Assembly (NCBI GenBank): GCA_020747015.1
Contig: JAGTJM010000089.1
Location: forward strand, 1-64,000
Source: Pyrenochaeta sp. MPI-SDFR-AT-0127
Lineage: Eukaryota; Ascomycota; Dothideomycetes; Pleosporales; Cucurbitariaceae
Direction of reading: 5' to 3'
DNA length: 64,000 nt
Shown: positions 1 to 10,032 of the stretch, piece by piece
Layout: each line of letters opens with the position of its first letter
Position numbering within the stretch: the stretch's first letter is position 1
Translations under genes and position numbers: made by a program
Notes under the pieces: generated by a model
The model's input: the letters and a program-made list of their open reading frames with translations, nothing else
Database searches by the model: none
Told to the model about the DNA's origin: nothing

Positions 1-1649
1 TAGACGGCCTAGGAGAATAGATATATTATCTCTCCTAGAGACTTAGGTAGCGCACAAAGCTCTAATATAGTAGCTGGAGCCCTTAGTCCTTTAGATATAA
101 GTAATCAGCTAAATGCGGTTCGCGCAAGGCTAGAACTGCGTATATTAACAGGTATATGTGTGAGAGTGGAACTGCATCTGGAAATGGCGGCTTCCAAAGC
201 AGGAAATGGAGGCTCGCTTGGCGACTCGCTGCTTTTATTTGGCCCGTGCGCTGACCCCATCAGTTAAAAGCACGCTTCCCTCGTCGGTTTACTCTCCTCT
301 CTCCATCATCTCTTTACTCCTGACTCCTGCATTCCTCCTCATTGGTCGCTGAGACTGCACCCGTGAGGCATTTTCTCGCCCTCGGCGATCATACAACCGC
401 TGCACCGCCCGCCTGTCTCCAATCTCCTCCGCTCCATGAGGGCGCTACGTCCGTGTCCTGTGGTAGGCCTTCGACAGTTAGGGCGTCTCTTTTGGTGTTG
501 CCAGGATCCTAGCCATACTCCTGCCCTTCACTTTTCCTGGAGCAGTGTTGTAGAGGCTACTGATCTCTATCTCAAGATCGTTCATGAACGGGTGCCGATG
601 GCCTTCTCTATTCCGGTGGCAATCCTGTTTCCCGATTTGCTCCCTGCTCCGGAAACTCGATCCTTCATCTCGTCCCTCCTCACCTTGGGCATCTGCCACC
701 TCCTGACACGTCATCAATTATGCGGAACGGCGACCAAGCTGCCTTAGCCCGCCCCGATAGCGTCTCAACAGGAAGAGCGATGCCCGAAGGAGTTTCAGCT
801 AGACGCCTGGCAGGGTAACGGGATCACACAGCCTCACAGCATCAGCCGGACTTGGACCGTCCAAGGAACGCTACAAAGCCCAATTCTCTTGGGACATCAC
901 GGCACGTCCGCTCGGCTGTATCACGATCCGCTGTTTGGGCATGAACGTGGTCATTGGATGGACCAGATCGCAGTGACCGCTGTGATAGTGGAACACGGAT
1001 CCGTATGATGGTCTGCATAATGGTAGGGTCTCACTTTAGCGTCACAACCCAAGAGAGGCGGCGGCCTAATGCAGCCTTTCAGCGCATCAGGGGTGATTTT
1101 GGGCGCTGATCCTGGTGTACAGTCTAGTACTCATACCTGGAAGCTTGGCCGAGGGCTGAGCACAGATTTGAGTTTCGGGGCGGCCGACAACTCGAGGGTG
1201 TAGCTTGGGAGCCCACAGATTAGCGTACGAGGCGCGGATGAAATGGACCAAGCACCTGCAAGCTCGTTTGATTCTCAGCTGGGCCTTGACGAAACGGACG
1301 AGGCGCATTCTGTAGCGCGGCCTAGCTCCTGGAAGCTGGTGTCACTGTTACCCAACTTCATGGCGAGTATTGGTGGATTATCTGCGCACGTCGTCATCTG
1401 ACAGAAACGGAGCTTCATGCGAAGACTGCATCGCCACCGATGTGCTGCGGTTGCATGAATCACCCGGTTACATGGCGCGAAGCTGATCCAACCACACCTT
1501 GATATGCCCTAATTCCACGGGCGATGGTGCGTTTCGGGAACAGTCTCGTGCAGACCACTACCTGCTGCCTGTTAAGCGCTAGATAGCAGCCGGCAGAGCT
1601 CTCCAGAAGATTTCACCCATGTTGAGAACGCAAGCCTGGAAAACTCACC
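1..1649. other. Intergenic, no gene recognised
   Basis: No convincing gene. The first ~150 bases have the TpA-rich look of RIP-mutated repeat remnants. The rest has normal composition and only short open frames without family motifs, splice structure or codon bias. A pyrimidine-rich promoter-like tract lies near 285-345, but no supported coding frame follows it. Confidence 0.5.
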
Positions 1650-1657
1650 TATTTAAG
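1650..1657 (+). promoter_or_regulatory. TATA-like box of the Myb/SANT gene
   Basis: TATTTAAG lies 66 bases upstream of the ATG at 1723 and is followed by a C/T-rich leader, as is common for fungal core promoters. Position and sequence only; no experimental support. Confidence 0.4.
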
Positions 1658-1722
1658 ATGTCTACGTCTCCTCTTTCCTCATCACACTACCGTCTGGCTT
1701 TTTTCGAGCCACGACAGCAGCG

Positions 1723-3711
1723 ATGACAATGTTTTTAGATACCTTTCACGTACCTGACCCACATTCTTCCCTTCAGATTATACATTACGATGGGCCCCCG
1801 AAGCCAAAACAACCCTCCCAACGTACTCCCTCCAAGACCGTGATCAACGAAGATCGGGCAAGAAATAACGCTGAACGGGAGAATAAAGATATTACACCCA
1901 CATTAAATGGAATCGAGTTGAATGATTTCACATTCTTTGGTAGGTACTCCTACAGCTGGCGAGACGAGTCTGTGCTTGGTGTGGTGTCGTGTTGTATGAC
2001 GATTAACACAGATATAGTTGAAGAACGTGTTTGCGAGCTCAGCGGCATCAGGGATGGAGGAAATGGCGATGTTGGTACTGCCGACGGTTCCTCTCTGAAA
2101 ACTACAAGTCGAGGTACAACGCCAAGCTCGCGAGAAGACGGAGAGGATGAGGCTTCACATCAGCCGACTCTTTCTGTGAGTGGTAGTCAAGGTAAGCGCC
2201 CAGACCCCACCGTAGTGGTGGCTTCCACACACAACTTCTGACGTTACTTGAGGAAAGGCGATCATCGTCGAAGACAGTCATTCAGACCCAGAGGGCGACC
2301 CGTACAACAGTGATTCAGGCTTGCGCTCAAGCGACCGGCTTAAAGGCCCAAATCCAGAGCATTTCCATATGGAATTCTTTGCAGGCACAAACAATGCAAT
2401 TACCTCGGAGACAGGTAACGGAGCGAAGACTGAAGCCAGTGAGGGTTCGCATTGGCGATGCCCATCAACGCCGCCCACTAGCCCTCGATGAGGAGCGTCA
2501 AACAATCGGCGCGAGAGGCCTCCCACTCAGTACCCACGCAAGCCACTAGAAATGAGCCACAGCACACAACTGAGGAGAGGGCGGAGAGGGAAGGTGGGCA
2601 TACACTATTCGAAGTCTGTTCCTTCTAACTAACATTACCAGTACATCTTCCTACAAGCGAAAGTACGAGCAGCAGTAGCAGTAGCGGAAGCGATACCAAT
2701 AACAACAATGATGGTAGCAATCACATAAAGCCACTGATTCGCAAGCGGAAACGTCCTCCCCCAGCGAACAGCGCAAGTTACAAGCGGCAAAGTCAAAGCC
2801 CGAATATACACTCTACGAGGCGACACAAGTCGTTCACCTCCCGGAAAAGACCCCTCTCCAGCCGTCTCTCGAACACCAGACTTGTTTCAGGAGCGCAGTC
2901 CAGCGGTTTTGATATTGAGATGCGCTACGGTGAGCATAGCAGCGATGAGAGCAGCGGAGGGAGCGACAACCGGGGCTGCCATCGTCGAGTCGGACGGAGT
3001 TCAATGGCAGGTAGGCAAGCCAGTGTTTCGTGCTCTTCACGATCCAATGCGGAGAATGCTTCGTTCCTCGCTCCATCGCATGCAAGATGGGGAACAAAGC
3101 GTTACACAGAGTATAACTCACCTGGAAAGCCCCGGTGGTGTCTATCAGACATCACTTTCCACTCGCTTCCAGCCGATGTGTCCTTCGTGACAACTCTTTT
3201 CCGTGCTGGTAGCAGCGCGGGTATACTATCTCCCAATTACGCAGTCAAGCTCCTGGAAAACGCCGTAGGCCAAGCGATGAACCTCGAAGATGTCACCATC
3301 AAGCTGCTCACGCCAGACACGTGGCTTCTGACGAGTCTCGTGGATTGTGCCTCTGATGTAGCTGGTCTCGAGATAGACCAGTCCGTATCCGCTCTGTCTA
3401 GCTTGCGACTGAATCGAGCAGACGTTGCACCAGCACGACAACATGGCAGGCCTAGCGACGGTATCGATGACGAAACTTCTAGCGACGACTATGACATCAA
3501 CGGCAATGAGAACGACGGACAATCGAGCGACATCGTTGATGAGCGCTCGAGCTCTAGAAAACATAGCCGCTGGTCGGAAGAGGACGACAAACGTTTGCGC
3601 ATCTGGAAAGAGGAAAGCAAGCCTTGGGGCTGGATCTGTCGTCAGTTCTCGAACAGATCCCCTGGGGCCGTGCAAACGCGCTGGCACACAAAGTTGCGTG
3701 GGAAAGCATAG
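1723..3711 (+). CDS. Myb/SANT-like DNA-binding protein, four exons
   Basis: Likely nuclear regulator. The last ~50 residues form a single Myb/SANT-type repeat: R-W-S-E-E-D-D near its start, W-K-E-E-S, then P-W-G-W-I and a closing Q-T-R-W-H-T-K-L-R, matching the fungal family with regularly spaced tryptophans. The rest is low-complexity, rich in Ser/Asp/Asn, with a basic patch (R-K-R-K-R-P-P-P) that could be a nuclear localisation signal. Proposed exons are 1723-2191, 2253-2414, 2531-2593 and 2642-3711, which keep one frame and give about 587 residues. Introns 1 (2192-2252, GTAAGC, branch CTGAC) and 3 (2594-2641, branch CTAAC, CAG) are well supported. The donor of intron 2 is uncertain (2415 or 2439). 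Target genes cannot be inferred. Confidence 0.7.
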
Positions 3712-4254
3712 CAACTTTAGCTAAGTCTCAAAATGGCTAAGTCAGTTGATTTCGATATTATGCTCCCATTGAGTTACGTTGAGTGTTGCTCTATGGATGT
3801 CCTAATCTTGATGTACGCCACGCGCACATATGCCTATGACCACACCGCATAGGGCGCAAGTTAAGCTTAGTTCTGAGCCACCGTAGGCAGGCTCACGTCT
3901 CCTCGCGCGATAGTTTATCCCATTATCACGAACAGGGTCTCGTAAGCTGTGTTCTCATTCACCTAATCGACATTTGGGTTGACAGTTCGACAGCGGCAGA
4001 AAGTAAATCCATGCCGGTGACTTACCTAGTTGGGACATTTGAAGAGCCATCTTGCGACGAAAATGTCCCCGCTAAGATTACCACGCATCTTATTTAAGCA
4101 TGCCACCTGATTTCGCAAGCGGCCGATAACCAGCACTTCTCTGACTTCTGACTAGCCTGAACAACTCGAAGAGAAAAAGGCTCGTAGTTGTCCACGCTAA
4201 GCCAGAAAAGGAGAATCTGGCCACCCTCGTGCTAATTGTACGTGTCGTATTAGG
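3712..4254. other. Intergenic, no gene recognised
   Basis: Ordinary composition and no long open frame. A TATTTAAG-like motif near 4090 could belong to a short transcript covering the following small ORF, but nothing else supports this. Confidence 0.4.
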
Positions 4255-4539
4255 GTGAATGCGGCGGTAATGGCAATGATGTTAGCGATGTCGCTTACGT
4301 ACGTGGTCATATCCGTTCAGTGTGTTGACCTAGATAACAAGAAGCGGAAGTTTGAAAGGAAGAGTTCCTGCAATTTCCTCTATGGACAGAACCGGACGGG
4401 AGCAAAGCTTCAAACAAATAACTCATTGATTGATCAAATAGACTATTCAATAACAGAGACCTCTAGATTGCATGAGCTTGTAAATCATGACCTTGCAATC
4501 GCATCTGATCTGGTCACACTAACGTCCGTCCCTGGGTAG
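4255..4539 (+). CDS. Hypothetical 94-residue protein
   Basis: Unrecognised. The frame opens with a hydrophobic N-terminus (about residues 3-22, Met/Ala/Val/Leu-rich, ending near V-Q-C-V-D) that could be a signal peptide or membrane anchor, followed by a basic stretch and a polar remainder with two further Asn-X-Ser/Thr sites. There is no domain match, no intron and no strong promoter. It may be a chance ORF and is listed only because of its secretory-looking start. Confidence 0.2.
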   Translation: MNAAVMAMMLAMSLTYVVISVQCVDLDNKKRKFERKSSCNFLYGQNRTGAKLQTNNSLIDQIDYSITETSRLHELVNHDLAIASDLVTLTSVPG

Positions 4540-4742
4540 CGAGACACCCTGTGTGCCGAAAATGGTACTTTGACTTTTAGCAGCTAGGTGGGTGACACTC
4601 CTGCACCGTAACAGCGGCGCCCGAGATGGCCGCCATGGCTGGCTCCGTCACCTACATCCTCGATGTCTATGGCCAGCCGCAACAGCCGGCGGATACGGGG
4701 GAAGCCCCTGCTCGGCACATTGTCACTCGGTCGCCCGCGTCT

Positions 4743-5732
4743 CTACTCAAGATGGACAATCGCCACTTTGCCTCCACCAGTGTAATTCTTGGTGAAGAAC
4801 TGTTCGAACCCTCCCGTCACCGAGACAATCAATGTCTGGCCCTCGGCGCCTTTTGCCCAGATCGCAGCTGTTGGGCCCAGTAGGGCCGTGCTGTTTGGCC
4901 CGCCGGCAATCGTGATTGGCACAGAACCGTAGGCCTCCTTGCTCACGAAGCCGATGCCATTGACAGGTTCGGACTGGGCAATGTAAACATCGCCGTTAAG
5001 GTCGTTGACGATAAAGTCATCAGCGGGCGTGGAAATGGCGACGATCTCCGGGCCTCCGTCGAGAGCTACTTCTGTGCCAGTAGCCTTGATTCTCGCCACG
5101 ATCTGTTGGTTCGAGTTACTGAAGTAGAGGTGGCCTCGCGAGAGCTTGACGCCGTTCACTCCGAAGACGATGCCGGCAACCGGCTGCGGCTTCAGCAGTG
5201 GGTGGTCGAGGTACGTGGTCAACTGGAGCGTCTCCGTGTTGAACCGGTACACGAACCCGCCGTAGCTGTCCGCAATCAGGACGTACGGCGTGTTCGGCAC
5301 GGCTGTCATACCATTTGGCTGCGCAATCGTCCCCAGGGCAGCGATCTCCTCGACGATCGGCCTGCCACACTTCTCGAAGGCTAGACGGTGGATCGCGTAC
5401 GACCCGGGTGTGGGGCTCAGGTTCTCGAAGGAGAAGTTGCCAGTAACGACAAAGAACACGTCGGGCGTCGAGGACTCCGCGATGCCGCAGGCGCCGGTGG
5501 TGTTTTGGAAGACGTGCAGGAGCCTTGGCGTTGAGTCTGGACTTTGCATCACCTCGTAGATGTGTGGAGAGGTGTAGACGGTGGCAAGAATAGATCCCGA
5601 CGGCCGCAGGGCAAGGTTCTCGACCTCGGAGCCCAGAGGAAAGTCCCGGCTCGCCTCGATTAGAAGACCTTGAACGGCTGGCCAAAGGATGGCCACGAGC
5701 CAGTATCTGAGTGTGTGTGCAGACATTGTCAT
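4743..5732 (-). CDS. Secreted SMP-30/NHL-type propeller, hetero-Diels-Alderase-like
   Basis: A 329-residue intronless protein. Residues ~8-22 are hydrophobic and look like a cleavable signal peptide; several N-x-S/T sites (N-T-T, N-F-S, N-S-T, N-Y-T) fit secretion. The body shows repeats typical of six-bladed SMP-30/gluconolactonase-like propellers: S-E-V-E-N-L-A-L-R-P-S-G, P-N-G-M, Y-V-L-I-A-D-S-Y-G-G, a V-N-G-V-K block, L-Y-F-S-N-S-N, D-D-F. In fungi this architecture, including the G-V-N-G-V-K and Y-F-S-N-S block, is shared with secondary-metabolism proteins such as the hetero-Diels-Alderases EupF and AsR5. Substrate is unknown, and assignment to pericyclase rather than lactonase is inference from overall resemblance. 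It sits about 2.3 kb from a Zn2Cys6 regulator, separated by a transposon and a MITE. Confidence 0.7.
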   Translation of the reverse strand: MTMSAHTLRYWLVAILWPAVQGLLIEASRDFPLGSEVENLALRPSGSILATVYTSPHIYEVMQSPDSTPRLLHVFQNTTGACGIAESSTPDVFFVVTGNFSFENLSPTPGSYAIHRLAFEKCGRPIVEEIAALGTIAQPNGMTAVPNTPYVLIADSYGGFVYRFNTETLQLTTYLDHPLLKPQPVAGIVFGVNGVKLSRGHLYFSNSNQQIVARIKATGTEVALDGGPEIVAISTPADDFIVNDLNGDVYIAQSEPVNGIGFVSKEAYGSVPITIAGGPNSTALLGPTAAIWAKGAEGQTLIVSVTGGFEQFFTKNYTGGGKVAIVHLE

Positions 5733-5783
5733 GGGCGGTCTCCTGGCTGTCGGAAATGCAAACGGGGCATAGGATAGCTAGAC

Positions 5784-5821
5784 CGCATCCGAAAGTCGGA
5801 TGCGTTGGCCCCTCTATATAG
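5784..5821 (-). promoter_or_regulatory. Palindrome plus TATA box upstream of the propeller gene
   Basis: A perfect inverted repeat has arms CGCATCCGA (5784-5792) and TCGGATGCG (5796-5804) separated by AAG. It contains an everted CCG-N5-CGG pair, the kind of site bound by dimeric Zn2Cys6 regulators. A TATATAG box on the minus strand follows at about 5813-5820, some 85 bases before the ATG at 5732. The palindrome is therefore just upstream of the core promoter. Which protein binds it is unknown. Confidence 0.5.
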
Positions 5822-5991
5822 TTTAACCAAGAAGTGGTCTTTATGTCTGGAGGCTCCTCCGGGGAGTGCTCGATTAAACTTTAGATACGGCTTCCTGCTC
5901 AAAAGACCAACGCGACTCTATGTTCTCTGCATTGCTAGAGCGGGCTTAACCACATGTGGTCCATTGCGCGAGGAACCCTGTTCCTGGCGTA

Positions 5992-7325
5992 CTATGGTAT
6001 CAGGGTTAGGTAGTGTAGGTGGGTCCCGGCGACAAGGGGCTGCGCAAAAGCGCTTAATTGACTGTATTTCATCAAATCCCTTGTAATTTTGTATTGAAAG
6101 CAATGCACGCCTGTCACAACCTGCTTTGACGCGTCCCTCTCCCATCTCTTCTCTCAACACAACCATGACGCCGCCGTCCACACCAAAGCGCCGCCACGTC
6201 TATCTCACTCGTGATCAACGTATACGCGTAGACGCCCTACACAAAGCTGGCCATACCCACCAAGAGATTGCAGACCAGCTCTGCATCACAACCAGACAAG
6301 TTAGCTATACAATCCAGAGTAAACGCGTCACTCCCAAGAAGCGTACAGGTCCACGCCGACATCTCAGCGATGCCTAAATCGATAAGCTTATTACATATAT
6401 ACAACAGTCGCGAGAGGCACGACAAATAAGCTATATCCGCCTTACAGAAGGCCCTTTCACTTATTAGCATGTCACAGAACATACTATCCGTAGCGCCTTT
6501 CGAAGTAGAGGGTATATGCGACGTCTTACTCATTCTAAACCACCTCTCTCTAAGGTTAATAAGCAGATACGGCTTAAGTGGGCAGAGGCTTACGTCTATT
6601 AGGGCCTAGCAGAGTGGCGGATAATACTGTAGAGTGATGAAACATAGGTAACAGGTAGTAGACACATAAGGATATAGGTAATAAGGAGGCCTAGAGACGA
6701 GCTTAATGATACTTGCCTTATTAATAAGATCCGTCATAAGCGTGGCTGGATGTTCTGGGCCTATGTCTCTGGCACGTTAAAGGGACTATGCTTATTCTAG
6801 GAGAAGGAGTAGAAGTCAATCAATAAAGAGAGCTATTACGAGAGGATTATCCCCTTGGTAGATAGTTAGATGCGCCTGAATCCTTACTTAAGCTTCATGC
6901 AGGATAGTGCGCCTAGTTACTTAGCTGCTTATACACAGCAGCAGCTTCATGAACGAGGTATCAAGCCTATCTTTTGGCCAGCATTCTCACCTGATCTTAA
7001 TCCAATTAAGTCAGTCTGGAATAAGATAAAAGACTATATCTAGGAGTGCTATCTAGATCTGCCTGCTGGCAAGCAACGTACATATGACCAGCTGTGAACG
7101 ATTGTACAAGAGGCCTGGGACTCTATCACGATTGAGGACGTGAGAGAGCTAATTAATAGTATGCCTGCAAGGTGCTAGGCAGTGATAAACGCTTAAGGAG
7201 GGCACACAAAGTACTAAGATTTGTATGTAAAGAAAGACAGAATTAAGTTTAGTGTATTTCTCGTCATTTGAAATCAGCCCCTTATCGCCGGGACCCACCT
7301 ACACTACCTAACCCTGATACCATAG
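5992..7325 (+). mobile_element. Tc1/mariner-type DNA transposon, complete but RIP-inactivated
   Basis: 1334 bp bounded by 51-bp terminal inverted repeats (5992-6042 and 7275-7325) starting CTATGGTATCAGGG and differing at one base. Each end is flanked by TA (5990-5991, 7326-7327), the Tc1/mariner target duplication. A single plus-strand transposase frame fills the interior. It was inserted between the propeller gene and the regulator gene. Confidence 0.93.
6165..7196 (+). pseudogene. Tc1-like transposase, stop-riddled
   Basis: From ATG 6165 to TAA 7196 is exactly 344 codons in one frame with no indel, the usual size of a Tc1 transposase. The N-terminus is a helix-turn-helix (T-H-Q-E-I-A-D-Q-L then T-T-R-Q-V-S-Y-T-I). 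The C-terminal DDE half is recognisable: W-S-D-E-T, D-S-A-P-S-Y, W-P-A-F-S-P-D-L-N-P-I. About eight in-frame TAG/TGA codons replace expected Gln/Trp. The third catalytic acid that normally follows D-L-N-P-I is Lys (AAG), a TG-to-TA change of the RIP type. The enzyme cannot be active. Confidence 0.9.
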
Positions 7326-7448
7326 TAAATCTGTCAGACTACAAGCAGTCACGTTACGTCTGAAATGCGAGGAATGGCGCAGAAATACAGGGAATAATCT
7401 ATGTGCATTTAGCATCGCTGCACACTAATAATTTGGTGGCAGCCAATA

Positions 7449-7666
7449 CAGTCGCTAGCGAATGCGGCTTCACCCTTGCAGGCAGCAACATTATTTGAGG
7501 AGGATCTACTAGCAGGGGTCCAGCTTATCTTTTGCTGGCGACTGACCAGTCATATCGCTGTTTCATCCTTAACAGTGAGCGCTTAACTACATACGGAAGG
7601 TGGGGGCTGAGCAAAACGGTGTTTTGTATCCGTGTGCAGGGGTGAAGCCGCAATCGCTAGCGACTG
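7449..7666. mobile_element. 218-bp MITE with TA target duplication
   Basis: Terminal inverted repeats of about 33 bp, starting CAGTCGCTAGCGA and ending near a CACCC/GGGTG block, occur at 7449-7481 and 7634-7666 with two mismatches. TA flanks both ends (7447-7448, 7667-7668). There is no coding capacity. Size, TIR and TA fit a non-autonomous Tc1/pogo-type element. Its ends differ from those of the neighbouring Tc1 element, so its mobilising partner is not in this window. Confidence 0.85.
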
Positions 7667-8011
7667 TACCCGGGCGATATGTGGAGCTGTTGTAGAACAG
7701 ACACACACCTGAATTGACACCGAACCGAACCTAATGCTTTTCCAGTACTCTGACAATTAATCGTCTCGTTCGTCTTAAGCACGAATAATACGCATTCCCG
7801 AGAGAGAATACTTTAGGAAAGCTGTATACCAGCATGTCAAAAGCCTCAAAATCGTCAATACTGGCTAATCAGAGCAACGCAACGCGTCTTGCTGTTACCA
7901 TGTCTGCCCTAAAGCAGACTACATCGAATACGGTGCTCCTAAGTAGCGTGAAGAACTAGGAGATGTAGAGCAATAACTTTGTAAAAGCGATTTGTATTAA
8001 TCTACGGACTC
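7667..8011. other. Intergenic, no gene recognised
   Basis: Lies between the MITE and the 3' end of the regulator gene. No coding frame or obvious terminator motif; probably the 3' flank of the minus-strand regulator. Confidence 0.4.
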
Positions 8012-9545
8012 TTATTCAGACAACGAGTTTAACCATTTGTATGTGGTCCATAAACCCTCGGCGACGATCTGTCGACCTCTGCCGGTTAGCAAATCCCGCA
8101 TCCAAGCCCCTTCGACCGAGTCGTCACGGCGAAGCCTAGTCCAGGCGGCGGCAACGGCCCAGTGGACGATTGGTGAAGCGCTTGCGTCCAAGCGGCGTCT
8201 TATGGACATGTAGTACTGAATACAGCGGCAAGCCTCCCTAGCCGCGATACTTTCATCTGCATGATACCTCCCAGCGGTCTCGGGTTGGTGCAAAGCGTTT
8301 CGTGGCGCAGAATCCTCGCGAGGCAGACGCTCGAGGATCTTCAATACGTGCATAAGCGCCAAGTTGTACAGCATCAGCATGACGGCGGCAGGGACGGTCG
8401 CGATCCCCGCAACTGTAACCAGAGACCTGTTGGGGTCCCCATGGCATGCGAATTGTGGCTCCTTAGATCCAAAAGGGCTCGCAGAAGTGTCGCAGAAAGC
8501 ATTCTTTGGGTCGGAATCCCAGCGCAACCTCCATTCGTGGAGATGTGTAAGAAGACAGCATGCTCGTCGCTGGATTTCGTCTCGCTGCTCTCTCGCTTTG
8601 ATGGCATTCGCATTCCAAGCCGACGACACGGCATCGCGCTCGGTAAGCAAGACGGTGCAGTCTGCCAGCACATCGAAGAGATCCTGCTCCTGGAGCTGCT
8701 CGTGGGAGGAATCCGCCCTCATAGCCTTCTTCCAATCCGACCTGGCGAGGATGGATGGCTTACCGAGCTGCAGGGAGGCGAAGAGAATCATGAAGCGCAC
8801 GCCTTTGCAGAACCCGGACGATTTGCCAGACCAGAACGAGACGGGATCCTGAAGATCTACCAATCTCTGCAGACCCATCATGTGGGTCAGATAGCTGTTG
8901 GGGCCGGTGGGCACCAGCGACTCGGAGATGGCCAACGCCGCTACAGCAACGATGACTTCGTCACGCGTGTACCGCGTCGCATCTGACAACATCTCGTTGA
9001 GCTGCTTCAGGGCAACGCCGTACAGGGCGTAGCCTTGTCCGGCGATATCAGCCTGCCGGTGTTGAATGCCGAAAAGCAGCGTGGCGAAGCTCATGATGGC
9101 CTGATGGGAGACTTGACGGCTGGCAACAACGGTGCCAGAGGGCACCAGATCGACGGCTCTGATGTCTGCTATGGCGCTCGCAATGAGGCCGTCGCGTATG
9201 AGGTGTGACTGGGTGTAGCAGATGTAGACATCGAAGCCGGCGACCCTAGGCGAGGCAGAGAGCAGTGCTGTATAGTCCTCTGGCAATGCGGTCCATTTCT
9301 GTGCCGTCCTAAACCCTGCTGGCTTCTCGTGGATGAAAGTAATATCCCTGGGTCCATCGCATTCAAGGTTCAGGACCTGGCATCGTCTGCAGACGGGGCC
9401 GCTCTCGTCTTTGGCTCTGCTTAGTTAGTGGTCCTGTGCGTCCCCGATTATGTGCGTCCTCGACGGAGAAAGAGAGCTTACCGCATTTGACCCGCCGTTT
9501 TCGACAGGTCGAGCAACCTCTCGACCGCCCGCCGATGTTCACCAT
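8012..9545 (-). CDS. Zn(II)2Cys6 fungal transcription factor, two exons
   Basis: Exon 1 is 9545-9482, intron 9481-9415 (67 bp, GTAAGC donor, CTAAC branch) and exon 2 9414-8012, giving 488 residues. The intron splits the binuclear zinc cluster: Cys11, 14 and 21 before or at the junction and Cys30, 33 and 40 after, i.e. C-x2-C-x6-C-x8-C-x2-C-x6-C with the basic R-K-R-R-V-K loop. This is the Gal4-type DNA-binding domain. The remaining ~430 residues are helical and resemble the fungal-specific regulatory domain of the PF11951 type, with W-x-R-L and L-Y-N-L-A blocks. It is transcribed away from the dienelactone hydrolase gene, sharing a ~490 bp intergenic region, so co-regulation is plausible. The frame is intact and composition normal. 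Confidence 0.85.
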
Positions 9546-10032
9546 GGTTATGCGCGGTACTCTCCATGCAGAGACTCCGATAGATGCTGATCAAAAAGAA
9601 ACTTGGCGGGCCTAGTCGGACGTCGATAAGGCACCACCAATGCGTTCCCGGCCCATACACGAACTCGGGGTTTGATCCCACGCTATACCGCATACAGCTC
9701 ATTGCGCGAGCACCTTGGCATACTGTGCCTCACGGGTCCGCACTTGCGCTTGCTTCCGTTTCTGGTACATGATTGGGTAGACTGTACATGGGCAAGCGTA
9801 TATATCCATCTGAAGCGCACACGTCCCTGGGGCAGAATAATTCCCGCTGTCCTACACAATCTCGAACAGTCGGTTTCTTCCCTGCGTACTCACTTCCACT
9901 CGAAGTGAAGTGGCCGTCACCGCTTAAGGCTCGAATTACAAGAAGCTGCCATGCTACTCTGGCAGTTCATTCCTAAAAGACCTTACAGGCGTAGCATTCC
10001 GTATAGAGCCTCCCGCCGTCGCTTCCATCATC
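9546..10032. promoter_or_regulatory. Divergent promoter region between regulator and hydrolase
   Basis: About 490 bp separate the two start codons, transcribed in opposite directions. I see scattered CGG triplets (for example near 9617 and 9871) but no perfect copy of the 5784-5804 palindrome. No gene is contained. Confidence 0.4.

Noticed and set aside
2920..3711. Starting the Myb/SANT gene at ATG 2920
   Set aside because: The frame continues upstream through an N/S-rich and R-K-R-K-R-rich exon and joins with phase-consistent introns to ATG 1723.
5116..5685. 189-codon frame inside the propeller gene
   Set aside because: Arg/Pro-rich alternative frame of the GC-rich SMP-30-like gene; no motif.
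8261..8986. 241-codon plus-strand frame opposite the Zn2Cys6 gene
   Set aside because: Antisense shadow; the minus frame has a zinc cluster, a good intron and family features.
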